From Lachancea dasiensis (taxonomy: Eukaryota; Ascomycota; Saccharomycetes; Saccharomycetales; Saccharomycetaceae): DNA of 64,000 nt. The notes beneath the pieces were generated by a model. That model was not told where the DNA came from. It was given only the letters and a program-made list of their open reading frames with translations, and did not search any database. The stretch is from NCBI GenBank assembly GCA_900074725.1, contig LT598457.1:1054001-1118000 (forward strand), given 5' to 3'. A program made the position numbers and the translations under genes. Below are positions 22,620-32,689 of the stretch, one piece after another; within the stretch, counting starts at the first letter, position 1; the number at the start of each line of letters is the position of its first letter.

Positions 22620-23322
22620 GACTAGTCTGAATGCAGATGAGCGGCACTAGAATATGGTATTACGGTTCTCAACCATATGTGATGGTTTTTTTCAAAAAAT
22701 TGTAACGACCTTGTTGAACACCATTCACGAAAACAAAGTTGAAAGTCAAGAGAGCCGGGCCTTCTGCAACTCAGCAATATAGAGACGTATGTGAGCGTCA
22801 CGACAGTGTGAATTCACCGTCACGAATTTCAAAATGGCTGCAAATGTGAAGTTGCTTAAGGTTTCGATAATGGACGAAAATTATTGTCCTTGACACTAGA
22901 TATGACTGATGCTTTGCGCTATTTGGTTTCAAAATCGACTAACTAGAGGCCATAATCAACTTCAAAGGTACGAAATTCCCATAAATAATTTCTGGTGAAC
23001 ACTGCACACAACAATCTGATATTTTGCATGCTACTCTTGTTGATGAAAGCCTAAAAACTAAGCAAATCTGTAGATCTAGTTATTTGGCATGAATGGGTGC
23101 TCCATAGTTATCTATACCGTCAGTACCGCTTTCACCTTACTGTCAAGCCATTTGATTTGAGGGCCGGCCAGGCAAGTGATCGCCTATTGTAAAAATTACC
23201 CGGCTATGGGAACATATTAACGACTTATTCAATAACTGGTAGCAGTGAAACCTTGACGTACCTGCTAAAGCCGCTATTCTTTAGTTGACAGTTACCCACA
23301 CGGTCTCCATACATCTCAATTC
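22620..23322. other. Divergent MRPL13/MEH1 promoter region
   Basis: A 703 bp gap. A palindromic GGGCCGGCC-like run lies near 23160. No RNA gene or repeat found. Confidence 0.4.
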
Positions 23323-23772
23323 ATGGGAGGTGTTATTAGCTGTTGCGTTACCGGGGCAAACTCCGAAACAGATTCTTTGGTGCAGAATGCTCAAAAGGGC
23401 TATGGGTCGTATGGTAACGAGGACTATGATGCCATTAAGAGAAAACTAGAGGAGGAGGAGCAGAAAATTCTGGCCCGCGAACAGGAACTTACCGAAATTG
23501 TGAATAATACAAACGACAAGTTGATCGATATCTCCATGATGAGCAACAGCGGGATAGTAATACAGAGCCATGATCTCTGTGATGCTACCTCTGACGATAC
23601 CGCAGGAGGTCCACTCAGCACGTCTGAACCACCTTGTCTAAGTAGGGTAGGGACGAAAGAATTAAGTGACTCTCAACGCAAAGCGGTGAGAAGGTTGTAC
23701 ACCAGATTTTTCGAACACTTGGAAACGCAGCTATCACTGGAGAATAGTACTGAACTAATCGTGAATCTTTAG
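23323..23772 (+). CDS. MEH1: EGO complex subunit Meh1/Ego1 (vacuolar TORC1 scaffold)
   Basis: Predicted protein of 149 aa (184 in S. cerevisiae). The N-terminus MGGVISCCVTG has Gly2 for myristoylation and Cys7/Cys8 for palmitoylation, the dual lipid anchor known for Ego1. A coiled-coil stretch (DYDAIKRKLEEEEQKILAREQELTEIVNNTNDKLIDIS) matches the part that wraps the other EGO subunits. It tethers the Rag GTPases Gtr1/Gtr2 to the vacuole. It is shorter than the S. cerevisiae protein in the middle region. Confidence 0.9.
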   Translation: MGGVISCCVTGANSETDSLVQNAQKGYGSYGNEDYDAIKRKLEEEEQKILAREQELTEIVNNTNDKLIDISMMSNSGIVIQSHDLCDATSDDTAGGPLSTSEPPCLSRVGTKELSDSQRKAVRRLYTRFFEHLETQLSLENSTELIVNL

Positions 23773-23987
23773 ATTCCATCATCAGTTTGTCACTGGTGAG
23801 AAGCTCGGCTCTCCATGACAGACAAGGCTGCTGGTTGCTAGGTCGGAGTAGGAGGGGACTGTGAAAGATAATCACGTGACAATAGATATATTGAGCTTTT
23901 TACTTGTTTGGTGAAGCTCTGAGAAATGACAATTCATGTATAACTTACTGCTTACTGTACTAACGTCTCGACGTAACAAAGAATTAT

Positions 23988-25643
23988 ATGGCGCCCAAGA
24001 AGAGAAAGACTCAAGAAGCAGACTCTACAGAGGAGGTTACTGGATCACACCGGAAGTATGCTGCTGGGAAGCAACCACGTCCGGAAGAAAAGCTACCACT
24101 AGTTGAGTATCATATTCCGTTGGATGCTGGCAGCGAGCTTTTCGCACAGGACGACTGGTTTATCCCGAAATTCAACTTATTCATTTCCTTCACACTTGAC
24201 AACCTAGTTGAAAGCTACAAAGACATGTTTAAAGATTTTATTAAACTTCCAAGTAGAAAATTTCATCCAGGGTACTTTTATAGGGTCGATCAGCCTATTT
24301 CCGTCAATGAAATCAAATCGAGAGATTATGAGTATCTCAATGGCCATAGGACATTCTTATTAGACGTCGAATTGATTCGTAAAAACTGTGTCTCGTACAA
24401 TGAGCCAGACAGTCTAATTGCCAAAAACTCCATGCAAGTTGTCAATTATGTCAAATATGAGGTTCTGAAGGCCAAAAATGTAACTCGAAACTATTTGATC
24501 AATGCAGAAGTTAAGAAATTTCTCACTGACTCGATGAATCAACTTCTCAACGCTACCGATAGATCTATTGCTGAATTGATGGAGAGTTCGACCGAGGGCT
24601 TAGATGACTCCATGCACATCTGTGAACCTTTTATGGAACTAGTTTTGGAAGATGAACTTCCAGAATACTACGAAGTTATTCACCGACCAATTGCTCTAAA
24701 GCTGGTGAAGAACAATCTGGAGATGGATTACTATTTGAAAATTTACGACTTTTATATTGACGTGGAACTGGTCTTCGAAAATGCCCTTGTGTTCAATGGT
24801 CCGGAAACTTTGATATACCAAGATGCAGCAAAGCTATTGCAGTTCTTCAGAAAGTTAATGGGAGACAAATTTTTTGTAGACTTGAAAGAGTATAGTGAGC
24901 GAGGGGAGGTAAGGCTTGAATACGACAAAATCGAGTATGAACAATATTTAGCCGATGGAGGGGATCATCAGACCGCAGAAGCAGAAGACTACGTGCCTGA
25001 TTTAGAAGACTATGACTTCAATCGTTACGAGGGCTTAGGAAACGGTTATAATAGAACCCTCTTTTCAGGGGACTATCTATTGAGGCCTAACAGATCGAAG
25101 ATAGGGGAAATTAGCTCGAAGCGCATTGCGCTCGAACAGGTAGACGAGTTACCCGAAGAGTCAAAATATAACTTATTCAAGTCTCTAGCCCCCGACCCAG
25201 ACGTGAAGACTGAGGAAAGTTCACCTTACAAATTAATTCAAGAACTGAGCGTATCATCATCAAGGTCTTTCTACAGACAAGAAACAAAACCTGCACAAGG
25301 AGCTTTACCATCATTGAACCAGAAATGGGTTGAATTTGTTTTGAAAGGAGAAGACATGACAGATAAAAGTAATATGTACTCCATTACTTTGCCGCCTGTG
25401 CAAACGGCCGTAACGATATCGGCTCGCACCAATAATTCACCCAATAAAAGGACACAATCAAGCTTATTTGTAAATAAAGAACGGGCAAATCCTTCTCCTA
25501 ATATGCCCACTGAGGAATTCATGGAACCACTACTTTTCGAGGTACGTTTATCTGAAGGTAATAATTTCCTGGAGTTTACTTGCGAGGATCTTAATAACGG
25601 GAATTTTGAGGTACTGAAGATATGGATCGTGGTATTGCCGTGA
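23988..25643 (+). CDS. RSC4: RSC chromatin remodeller subunit Rsc4 (tandem bromodomain)
   Basis: Predicted protein of 551 aa (625 in S. cerevisiae). A basic lysine-rich N-terminus (MAPKKRKTQ) is followed by two bromodomains, about 50-185 (with the CVSYNEPDSLI acetyl-lysine loop) and about 195-320 (PEYYEVIHRPIALKLVKNNL...ALVFNGPETLIYQDA). The C-terminal part has an SNC2-type beta-rich domain ending FLEFTCEDLNNGNFEVLKIWIVVLP. In S. cerevisiae the second bromodomain binds acetylated H3K14. Position after MEH1 matches YKR007W-YKR008W. Confidence 0.93.
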   Translation: MAPKKRKTQEADSTEEVTGSHRKYAAGKQPRPEEKLPLVEYHIPLDAGSELFAQDDWFIPKFNLFISFTLDNLVESYKDMFKDFIKLPSRKFHPGYFYRVDQPISVNEIKSRDYEYLNGHRTFLLDVELIRKNCVSYNEPDSLIAKNSMQVVNYVKYEVLKAKNVTRNYLINAEVKKFLTDSMNQLLNATDRSIAELMESSTEGLDDSMHICEPFMELVLEDELPEYYEVIHRPIALKLVKNNLEMDYYLKIYDFYIDVELVFENALVFNGPETLIYQDAAKLLQFFRKLMGDKFFVDLKEYSERGEVRLEYDKIEYEQYLADGGDHQTAEAEDYVPDLEDYDFNRYEGLGNGYNRTLFSGDYLLRPNRSKIGEISSKRIALEQVDELPEESKYNLFKSLAPDPDVKTEESSPYKLIQELSVSSSRSFYRQETKPAQGALPSLNQKWVEFVLKGEDMTDKSNMYSITLPPVQTAVTISARTNNSPNKRTQSSLFVNKERANPSPNMPTEEFMEPLLFEVRLSEGNNFLEFTCEDLNNGNFEVLKIWIVVLP

Positions 25644-26092
25644 ACTCCAAAGTTAATTTACCTCACTCACTAGTGCGTTGGTTTGATTTTTCTTTTGGTC
25701 ACTAAAAGTTGCGATAATGCGGGGCCCAACTTGTCTCTCGTATTATTCTGGTACACCTTGTATCCGCGAACATGAGTGCGACAATATGTAACTGGTGTCT
25801 CACCAAATTGGAATTGGAAGGTATAGTGGATTATGAAAGTTGAAAGTTCAGATGGCCGGGGACAACGATATTGCTTCTATATAGGCAAATAACGCTGGAA
25901 CTATCAAGCATTGCTAGACTAGCTGTTGTCGCTGACACATGTCATATGACCTATAACCAATGAGATCATAATATATGTTCGTTTTAAATGATAAATCGAG
26001 ATTCTGAAGTTTTTAAAGTAACTTGTAAATAGTAGCACCTCCAGTGGACCTTTACGCTCGACCGGTCCTTGAAATAGCAACAAACAACTATC
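25644..26092. other. QCR10 upstream region
   Basis: A 449 bp gap between tandem genes RSC4 and QCR10. The only recognisable element is the CCAAT box listed separately. Confidence 0.4.
25956..25963 (+). promoter_or_regulatory. CCAAT box (Hap2/3/4/5 type) before QCR10
   Basis: ACCAATGA, about 130 bp before the QCR10 ATG, fits the Hap-complex consensus found in promoters of respiratory-chain genes. Motif match only. Confidence 0.45.
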
Positions 26093-26451
26093 ATGGTCGC
26101 AGTATGTTCATTTTAGGTCTATCAGGGAAATTTAATTGTTTAGAGTAGTTTGGTTTCTAGAAGATGACCTTATTCACTTTAATCTGGGCATTGTGCAAAC
26201 GTTAACTAACATTTTGAATCCAGTACGTCTCCAAACTGGCCGCTAAAACGGCCCCACACTTTGGCAGATTAAACTTGTCCAACCTGCTTTCTTACACCCC
26301 TAACTTGGCTATTTGGGGCGGTGCATCCTTCGCCGGGATCTTTGTCTTCACTGAAGGCTGGCCCTTGTTCCAAGACACCTTCTTTAAGAAACTTCCAGTA
26401 TTCGGATCTCATTGGGTCAAGGAGGTTGCCCCAGAGGACAGCCCACAGTAA
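26093..26451 (+). CDS. QCR10: Cytochrome bc1 complex subunit 10 (spliced)
   Basis: A 9 nt first exon (26093-26101, Met-Val-Ala) is joined to 26224-26451. The 122 nt intron has donor GTATGT, branch AACTAAC (26204-26210) and acceptor CCAG. The 78 aa product (77 in S. cerevisiae, where the gene is also spliced after a tiny first exon) reads MVAYVSKLAAKTAPHFGRLNL... with one membrane helix (NLAIWGGASFAGIFVFTEGWPLF) and an acidic tail ending EDSPQ. It is a peripheral single-pass subunit of complex III in the inner mitochondrial membrane. It would be missed by ORF calling because of the tiny exon. Confidence 0.95.
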
Positions 26452-26743
26452 GTGACTTTGAGTGGCTTTTTTAGAATATAATATTTATTTCCAAAGTTAT
26501 CCCTCATCTCATGTCATTCCGGCTGGTGGGAACCAACATACAATAAACTTGCACTTCATCATGAAACTCCAACGTTCGCGTACTTCAGCAAATATTCGTG
26601 TATTCATTTACATATCATTAAATTGAAAACCTTTTCACAATATACATAAGCGTAACTAGCGGCAGGATTGTACCTTTATGTTCCCGCTGCTGGAAAACAT
26701 TTAGGCTGAAATCAAGACCATTTTAGGCCGTGCCAGAGATGTT

Positions 26744-29434
26744 TTAGAGATTGGCCTTTCCACCAACCAGTTTGAGTGCGGCGTTGTTAAGAACAACGCA
26801 ACCACGATCAAGGTCGATCGTTTGAAAGATAACAGTACCGTTGCCTCTGCACCAGGCTTTTACCTTCAAACGATCTCCAGGGTAGACTGCATTCACGAAG
26901 CGAACCTTGAGCTCGTCAAATTGCCCGAACCTCTCGTAAAGAACTTTCCCCGTTACACCTAAAGTACAGAGACCATGTAAAATAGGTCTCGAAAACCTCG
27001 CAATCTTGGCAACGTTTGGGTCAATATGCAAGGGATTCAAATCCCCTGACAAGCGGTAGATGGCCGCTTGATCTTTGTCTGTTGTAATTTCCTTTTCAAA
27101 GTCAGGCTTAGAACTAGGTGCTGTGAAGGGGTTCACAGCAAACTTATTTCTCACACCTCCAACTTGTTTCGTCTTAGGAACATGTGCTCCTCTGATGAAA
27201 AAAGTGGCTTCATTGTAAATGAGCGGTTCGTTAGTATCTGCATTAACAGTCTGGTACCCTCCCACAATGACGGCAGCCTTACCACCTTTGTCAACAACTT
27301 GAATTGGTTTGCCAACAGTTTTCAGTGTGCCCTTTGTTGGAAGAGGGTACTGACTTAACTTGAAGTACTGTTCTCCATGCAGCAGATAAGTATAATTAAA
27401 GTTGTCCACAAGCGTATGCATCTTGATTGAATTTCCGCTAGACATAAAGGGAATGACACCAAAAGTGGGAAGAACTTGGAAGCCGGGATCGTTTTCATAG
27501 CAATACTTCAATTCATCACTTGTACAACCCAGGCCCAGGTTATACAGTATAACATCGCGCTCGGTATATTTGAAGAGCTTATTTGACGCGCTGGATTCAG
27601 ATGCTTGTGCAACGCTCTGTAGAATCTGCATTGACGCTTCCTGAGTAGAGCTAGGGTGAGTGCATTCTCTGAAATCAACAAGTTCTTGCCAATGGTCACG
27701 CAAAAATTCCGGGGAAGGTTGGGAGCTCACGATACCTTTACTTCTCTGCCAACGGGTCTGGCCACACCAGCCACCGCCCACTTCAAACAATTGACCTGTC
27801 ACAGGTTTCCCAACGTGTTGACTAAGCTCATCAGCGGACAGTAGAACAAAAAATGGCGACACCTGACTTGGATCGAAATGATTGCCCAGCTCTTTGTCGG
27901 AGAAGATTGTCTTGGTCATCGCAGTTTCTGCATGCGGAGCTACAACATTTACCTTGATATTCAACTTCAGTCCCTCTAAAGCCAACGTTTTTGAGAATCC
28001 TAAAATCGCAGCTTTTGCGGCAGCATAGTTCGCCTGCCCAAAATTCCCATATATTCCCGAGGTAGAAGTGGTGTTGATGATATACCCACCCTTTTGTTTA
28101 ATGAAGAGAGGCCAAACCGCCTTGCAAAGTCTAAATGTAGAATAGAGGTGCACCTTTAGTACGATACCCCATTCTTCGTCAGTCATCTTGATAAAAGAAC
28201 GATCCCTGAGAATTCCAGCATTGTTGACCAGTATATCAACCTTTCCGAAACTACTAAGAGCGGTTTGCACCACGTCGTTTGCCTGCGTAACGACGTCATG
28301 TTTATCTGCCACTGCTACGTCTTTGCCATATAGTTTTTCTACTTCTGATACAGTAGTGTGAGGATCCCTAATATCATTGACCACTACCTTAGCGCCATAC
28401 TTGGCAAAATAAAGTGCATGAGACTTTCCCAGTCCCGCGCCTGCACCTGTAATGATCACCACCTTGCCTTTCAGAGAATTAATCGTCTTCGTACCTTGGC
28501 TAGCATGTGGCAATTGCCGAGCTTTAGTGATCAGTGCATTGTAATCGCTCAATTGGGTAGGATGTGTGACTTTATTGAAAGTTTTGTCCTTGTAATCAAC
28601 AATTGACGACCACTGATCAAAAATGGCCTCTGCGGTGAAAGATTTGGGATCAGGGTTAAATATCTGCCCGGAAGACCGCTCCCACCTCACTTGGCTGTAA
28701 AACCCGGCAGCTAATTCAAATATTGAATTTGTGACCTTAGTGGATTCATGCGATAGGTAGATAACCATGGGTGCAATTTTCTCTGGAGCCAGGTTTTTCA
28801 ATATATGGGGTGGTATGACTTTCTCGGTCATACGAGAGCGCGCCAGGGGCACGATACAGTTGACATTAATGTTATTCTTATAGCCTTCTTTGGCAATCGA
28901 TTCGGAGAATCCGACTAAACCCAACTTTGCTGCCGAGTAATTGGCTTGTCCGAAGTTCCCATACAGCCCGGCAGGAGAACAGGTGTTGATAATTCTGCCG
29001 AAATTCTGGCGCCTAAAGTGGGGCCATGCCGCTTTGGTGAGCTTAAAAGCACCAGTCAAATGCACATCAATAACCGCGCCGAACGCTGGGTCCTGCATTT
29101 TTAGAAAGCTTGAATCTCTCAAAATACCCGCGTTGTTGACTATCACGTCTAAACGCCCAAAGCTATCCAGTGCCGTTTGTACAATTCCCTCAGCGTTATC
29201 CGTTACTGAGTCGTGATTCGCAACTGCCTTTGCTTTAAACTTCTCCTGGATTTCGCTCACCACAACATCTGCCGCCCTCATGTTATTGCCTTCTCCTCCT
29301 AAAGATCCTCCCAGGTCGTTAACAACCACACTGGCGCCTCTCTTTGCAAATTCCAGAGCATACACACGGCCTAGACCACCACCAGCTCCGGTAATTACAA
29401 CCACTCGTCCTTTAAAACTGAGTTTGTCACTCAT
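26744..29434 (-). CDS. FOX2: Peroxisomal multifunctional enzyme (hydratase 2 / 3-hydroxyacyl-CoA dehydrogenase)
   Basis: Predicted protein of 896 aa (900 in S. cerevisiae). Two short-chain-dehydrogenase domains are in tandem: about 1-300, with TGAGGGLG near 15-22 and catalytic NYSAAK, and about 320-600, with TGAGAGLG and NYAAAK. The C-terminal hydratase-2 hot-dog domain (about 615-896) has the signature DLNPLHIDP and HGLCTLG. It catalyses the second and third steps of fatty acid beta-oxidation through the D-hydroxy intermediate. The C-terminus is KANL and not the SKL of S. cerevisiae Fox2; human catalase uses the same KANL tail as a peroxisomal signal. Confidence 0.97.
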   Translation of the reverse strand: MSDKLSFKGRVVVITGAGGGLGRVYALEFAKRGASVVVNDLGGSLGGEGNNMRAADVVVSEIQEKFKAKAVANHDSVTDNAEGIVQTALDSFGRLDVIVNNAGILRDSSFLKMQDPAFGAVIDVHLTGAFKLTKAAWPHFRRQNFGRIINTCSPAGLYGNFGQANYSAAKLGLVGFSESIAKEGYKNNINVNCIVPLARSRMTEKVIPPHILKNLAPEKIAPMVIYLSHESTKVTNSIFELAAGFYSQVRWERSSGQIFNPDPKSFTAEAIFDQWSSIVDYKDKTFNKVTHPTQLSDYNALITKARQLPHASQGTKTINSLKGKVVIITGAGAGLGKSHALYFAKYGAKVVVNDIRDPHTTVSEVEKLYGKDVAVADKHDVVTQANDVVQTALSSFGKVDILVNNAGILRDRSFIKMTDEEWGIVLKVHLYSTFRLCKAVWPLFIKQKGGYIINTTSTSGIYGNFGQANYAAAKAAILGFSKTLALEGLKLNIKVNVVAPHAETAMTKTIFSDKELGNHFDPSQVSPFFVLLSADELSQHVGKPVTGQLFEVGGGWCGQTRWQRSKGIVSSQPSPEFLRDHWQELVDFRECTHPSSTQEASMQILQSVAQASESSASNKLFKYTERDVILYNLGLGCTSDELKYCYENDPGFQVLPTFGVIPFMSSGNSIKMHTLVDNFNYTYLLHGEQYFKLSQYPLPTKGTLKTVGKPIQVVDKGGKAAVIVGGYQTVNADTNEPLIYNEATFFIRGAHVPKTKQVGGVRNKFAVNPFTAPSSKPDFEKEITTDKDQAAIYRLSGDLNPLHIDPNVAKIARFSRPILHGLCTLGVTGKVLYERFGQFDELKVRFVNAVYPGDRLKVKAWCRGNGTVIFQTIDLDRGCVVLNNAALKLVGGKANL

Positions 29435-29781
29435 TATGCCGGAGTATTATCAAATTAACAACAGAGACAAAAATACGCCGTTCGCTATTGCACCTAAATC
29501 GTGATTTCAAGCCAATTGAATCGTGGCTGTTGTTGTTACTGCTGTTGTTGTTTACTTCAGCTTTGGCTACCATGAGAAATAAACTGCTGTTTGCAAGCCA
29601 TTTATATACTTCTCGGTCCACTATTGTGACATGACTGCCGCTGCATGTCTCCAATTCGGTCAGGCGCCTTAACCCCAATTAACGGAGCCAGTAAAATGTT
29701 CAGGTGACTGACATAGAAAGACGCATAGGAAAAAAGTGATCGACATATGAGTGTAATGACCGACTTTGTGCCATGCCACGC
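29435..29781. other. FOX2-APM3 intergenic region
   Basis: A 347 bp gap between tandem minus-strand genes. It holds a GTT-rich run (about 29528-29553) and presumably the FOX2 promoter. No clear oleate-response element (CGG-N15-18-CCG) was found. Confidence 0.35.
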
Positions 29782-31176
29782 CTAGCGTAAGTGGAAGTCG
29801 CCAGTCTTGGCAATGTACTTGACACCTTTGAACGGTTTGAGATTGCGGGGCATGCCCGAGATAATGTCTACAGAGCTGACCTTGATACCGCTAGGTAGCT
29901 CACCTTTGTTAGAAAAACTAACTGCGAGGTTCAAAGACTTGATTTGTTCCGGAGAGGCGTGCTCCAAACACCCTCTTAAAACAGGTAAAGTACCTGTTGA
30001 CATATGTTGGTCCAAAATCCAGCGCCCTGTTGCAATGTCTACAGAATTCTCGAAATGCCCATGAGTGTTTCGAAGCACTTTCAACTTACACACAGATGAA
30101 ACGAGAGATGGAGCGTTGAAGTTGACGGTAATGATCAGATCATCTATGTGCTTAGTATGTTGCGAACTTGCTATGTTGACACGAATTTCGAACTCATCCC
30201 CCACGGATCCCAATCCTACCTCGTAATCAACCGCAACGAGGCCCATATTGGTCTGTGACTTTCCCCCGGCCGCAGCATTTTCGAGATCAACGGTGTACTT
30301 CATTAATTGGAATTTGCCATCAGGCGGAATAAATTGCAGTTCATCTATTCTTTGGTGTTCCTTGTGCGCTTGACAACAGCTGTGAAGTGCGGGAATTCCA
30401 AGGTTATGCCCCGCAAGGTTCAAGCTCAGAGCGACCACTGGATCTCCAGTCAGTTGGGACCTGAAGTCAATAGAGCCCTCTAGTATTCCTCGCACGGTGT
30501 GTAGTCGGCCTGTTTTGAGGTTTTTGTGAAGAACGAAATGAATCTTCTCGATCACGTCAACATATAGCTCATTGTTGGAATATTTTAGAGCGGCAGTTCT
30601 CCAAGGAACAGCTTGAAGGTCGGCAGATTTCATCGCAGGTGAACTAGTCGACGTGATACCGAAGCCTTTTGTATGCGAAGGCTCACGGATCTGCATTCGA
30701 TGGCTCAGGGTTGTAGCGGTGGAGTTGAGCACCTTTGCCAAATCCTCACGGTTGGGGACCATTTCTTTCAGTTTATTTAGGTCCAAAATAGCTGGCTCAT
30801 TGGCATCTACCATGCAATTCAATAACAGAGCAATGCGGTCCTGATTGTTGATCACCTTGGCTATTGTAAGCCGATCTTTGTCAAAGTAGTTCAGCAACGT
30901 GTTCTCGAACGTCTCTAAAAACACCATTGGCTCCAACGGGTTTGGCTGCCGAGTAACTAAACACCAAAATATCAGATCACTCGACTTAGAAAGAACCTTA
31001 TAAACTTGCAGATTCTTACCGAGATCTGCCTTGCACCACATTTCTTCATTCTTCGACTCTGGCGCGACTACTTGAACTTTTGTCCAAAGAGCTTTGAAAG
31101 ATGGCGACTCATAGCTCAGTAGATGTTGAAAAACCAAAGAATGCTTCAAACTAGTGATATAAAAGGAGAGAAACAT
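29782..31176 (-). CDS. APM3: AP-3 adaptor complex mu subunit
   Basis: Predicted protein of 464 aa (483 in S. cerevisiae). The longin N-terminus (MFLSFYITSLKHSLVFQHLLS...) and the mu-homology domain (about 190-460: VPWRTAALKYSNNELYVDVIEKIHFVLHK...FIPPDGKFQLMKYTVDL...KVLRNTHGHFENS) are both present. AP-3 carries cargo such as alkaline phosphatase from Golgi to vacuole without passing through endosomes. The block APM3-SNF5-BSD2-CTP1 reproduces YBR288C-YBR291C. Confidence 0.93.
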   Translation of the reverse strand: MFLSFYITSLKHSLVFQHLLSYESPSFKALWTKVQVVAPESKNEEMWCKADLGKNLQVYKVLSKSSDLIFWCLVTRQPNPLEPMVFLETFENTLLNYFDKDRLTIAKVINNQDRIALLLNCMVDANEPAILDLNKLKEMVPNREDLAKVLNSTATTLSHRMQIREPSHTKGFGITSTSSPAMKSADLQAVPWRTAALKYSNNELYVDVIEKIHFVLHKNLKTGRLHTVRGILEGSIDFRSQLTGDPVVALSLNLAGHNLGIPALHSCCQAHKEHQRIDELQFIPPDGKFQLMKYTVDLENAAAGGKSQTNMGLVAVDYEVGLGSVGDEFEIRVNIASSQHTKHIDDLIITVNFNAPSLVSSVCKLKVLRNTHGHFENSVDIATGRWILDQHMSTGTLPVLRGCLEHASPEQIKSLNLAVSFSNKGELPSGIKVSSVDIISGMPRNLKPFKGVKYIAKTGDFHLR

Positions 31177-31478
31177 GGTAAAGGAGCTCTATATGACGGG
31201 ATGTTGGCTAATATAGCGCCCATGGCTAGTCGCTTTTAGAATCAATTCAATTTTTTGAAAATCAAAACCCATGCACGAGTGATAAACATCAAGGAAGTAA
31301 ATGCATGACAAAGAATTTGTCACTCATGCTACTAGACTTTCAACAGCGTTAGGTGGCAACAGATCATAGAAGCTGGTTGCAATGCAAAGTGGCAAGAGAG
31401 AAAGATTAGTGAGATCAACGTCTCAGGCCGGTTTGTGTAGAAGCTAAAGATGCATCTTCTACCAAAGTTTTAAAAAAT
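31177..31478. other. APM3-tRNA gap
   Basis: A 302 bp stretch with the APM3 promoter and the 3' flank of the tRNA gene, including a T-run complement (AAAAAA at 31472-31477) that serves as its RNA polymerase III terminator. Nothing else seen. Confidence 0.4.
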
Positions 31479-31549
31479 TGCGCAAGCCCGGAATCGAACC
31501 GGGGGCCCAACGATGGCAACGTTGGATTTTACCACTAAACCACTTGCGC
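31479..31549 (-). tRNA. tRNA-Gly (anticodon GCC)
   Basis: On the minus strand this 71 nt segment folds as a full cloverleaf. Acceptor strands are GCGCAAG and CTTGCGC with discriminator A; the D arm is GTTTAGTGGT, the anticodon loop is TTGCCAT between CAACG and CGTTG, and the T arm contains GGTTCGATTCC. It has no intron. The A box and B box are intact, and a run of T follows immediately. Confidence 0.98.
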
Positions 31550-32246
31550 TTTGGACACGAATTAACAAGATTGAATGTACTATGTCATGAGATAAAAGGA
31601 GCACCGAAGATACTGCAATATCCATCCTTAAAACGTTAGGGCGTAAAGAGAGACTCGATTAGAGTATCTGGAGCACGAGTAGATTCGCGCGAACTATAAG
31701 ATGGTAATTCGTTTACCACAGTGTTTTTCTACAGCACTTAGAATTATGTGATTTGGTTGACGTCATCAGCCAGTATCTTGCTAAGATGCTTGTTCAACCT
31801 GTCAATGGACAATGTGATTAAAAGAACTTAGAACAACCCTCTAGCTTCTTGCCCAGATTCTGTCTATTATCCTTGGTTTTTTATTCCCTATAGTCTCTCG
31901 AATGTTTCCGTGTGATGACTTCACGACGCAGCGCGTGATTGGATTGTCGCCACTAGAGAAAGAAGCAGTCCCGAATGGGGCTACCAAAATTACTGCAACA
32001 ACCGTGATCTGAGCCCTTCCTTTCGTCGGATTGGCATCCGTTGTGGTTTTGAAGGTAGTTTTTAATCATTGTAGGTGAACATTCATATCATAATTTATTT
32101 AGTTCGTTGCCAATGATCCTGGGAACACGATTGATGTTCAAGACATGGTAAAACCGCGACAGGAAGTATCAGGCCCGCTTAGCCAAATGCAGGACTATAA
32201 ACTATTCTAAACGAATTAGCCTTCATCAAGCATAAGGAACGCCAGT
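31550..32246. other. tRNA-SNF5 intergenic region
   Basis: A 697 bp gap with the 5' flank of the tRNA gene and the SNF5 promoter. No LTR or other retroelement trace next to the tRNA was recognised, although such flanks are common Ty targets. Confidence 0.4.
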
Positions 32247-32501
32247 ATGAACAACTTGCAAGCCAATCCATTTGCCAATATCGGCACGTCAAGCTTCAAC
32301 CTTTCGCAGGTTCCACAGCACATCTTACAGAATCTTACGCCTGTGCAGCTACAAATGATTCAGCAAAAACATCAGCAGCTGCTAATGGAACGGCAAGCGG
32401 CAATGATGCAACAGCAGCAACGACAGCAGCAGCAGCAACAACGGGATTGGGCGAGTAAAGGCTCTCAGGAGAATCAACGCAGGCAGCAACTGCACGAATT
32501 A

Positions 32502-32540
<39 letters not shown>

Positions 32541-32549
32541 CAACAACAA

Positions 32550-32591
<42 letters not shown>

Positions 32592-32620
32592 CAACAACAT
32601 CAACAGCAGCAGCAGCAGCT

Positions 32621-32689
<69 letters not shown>

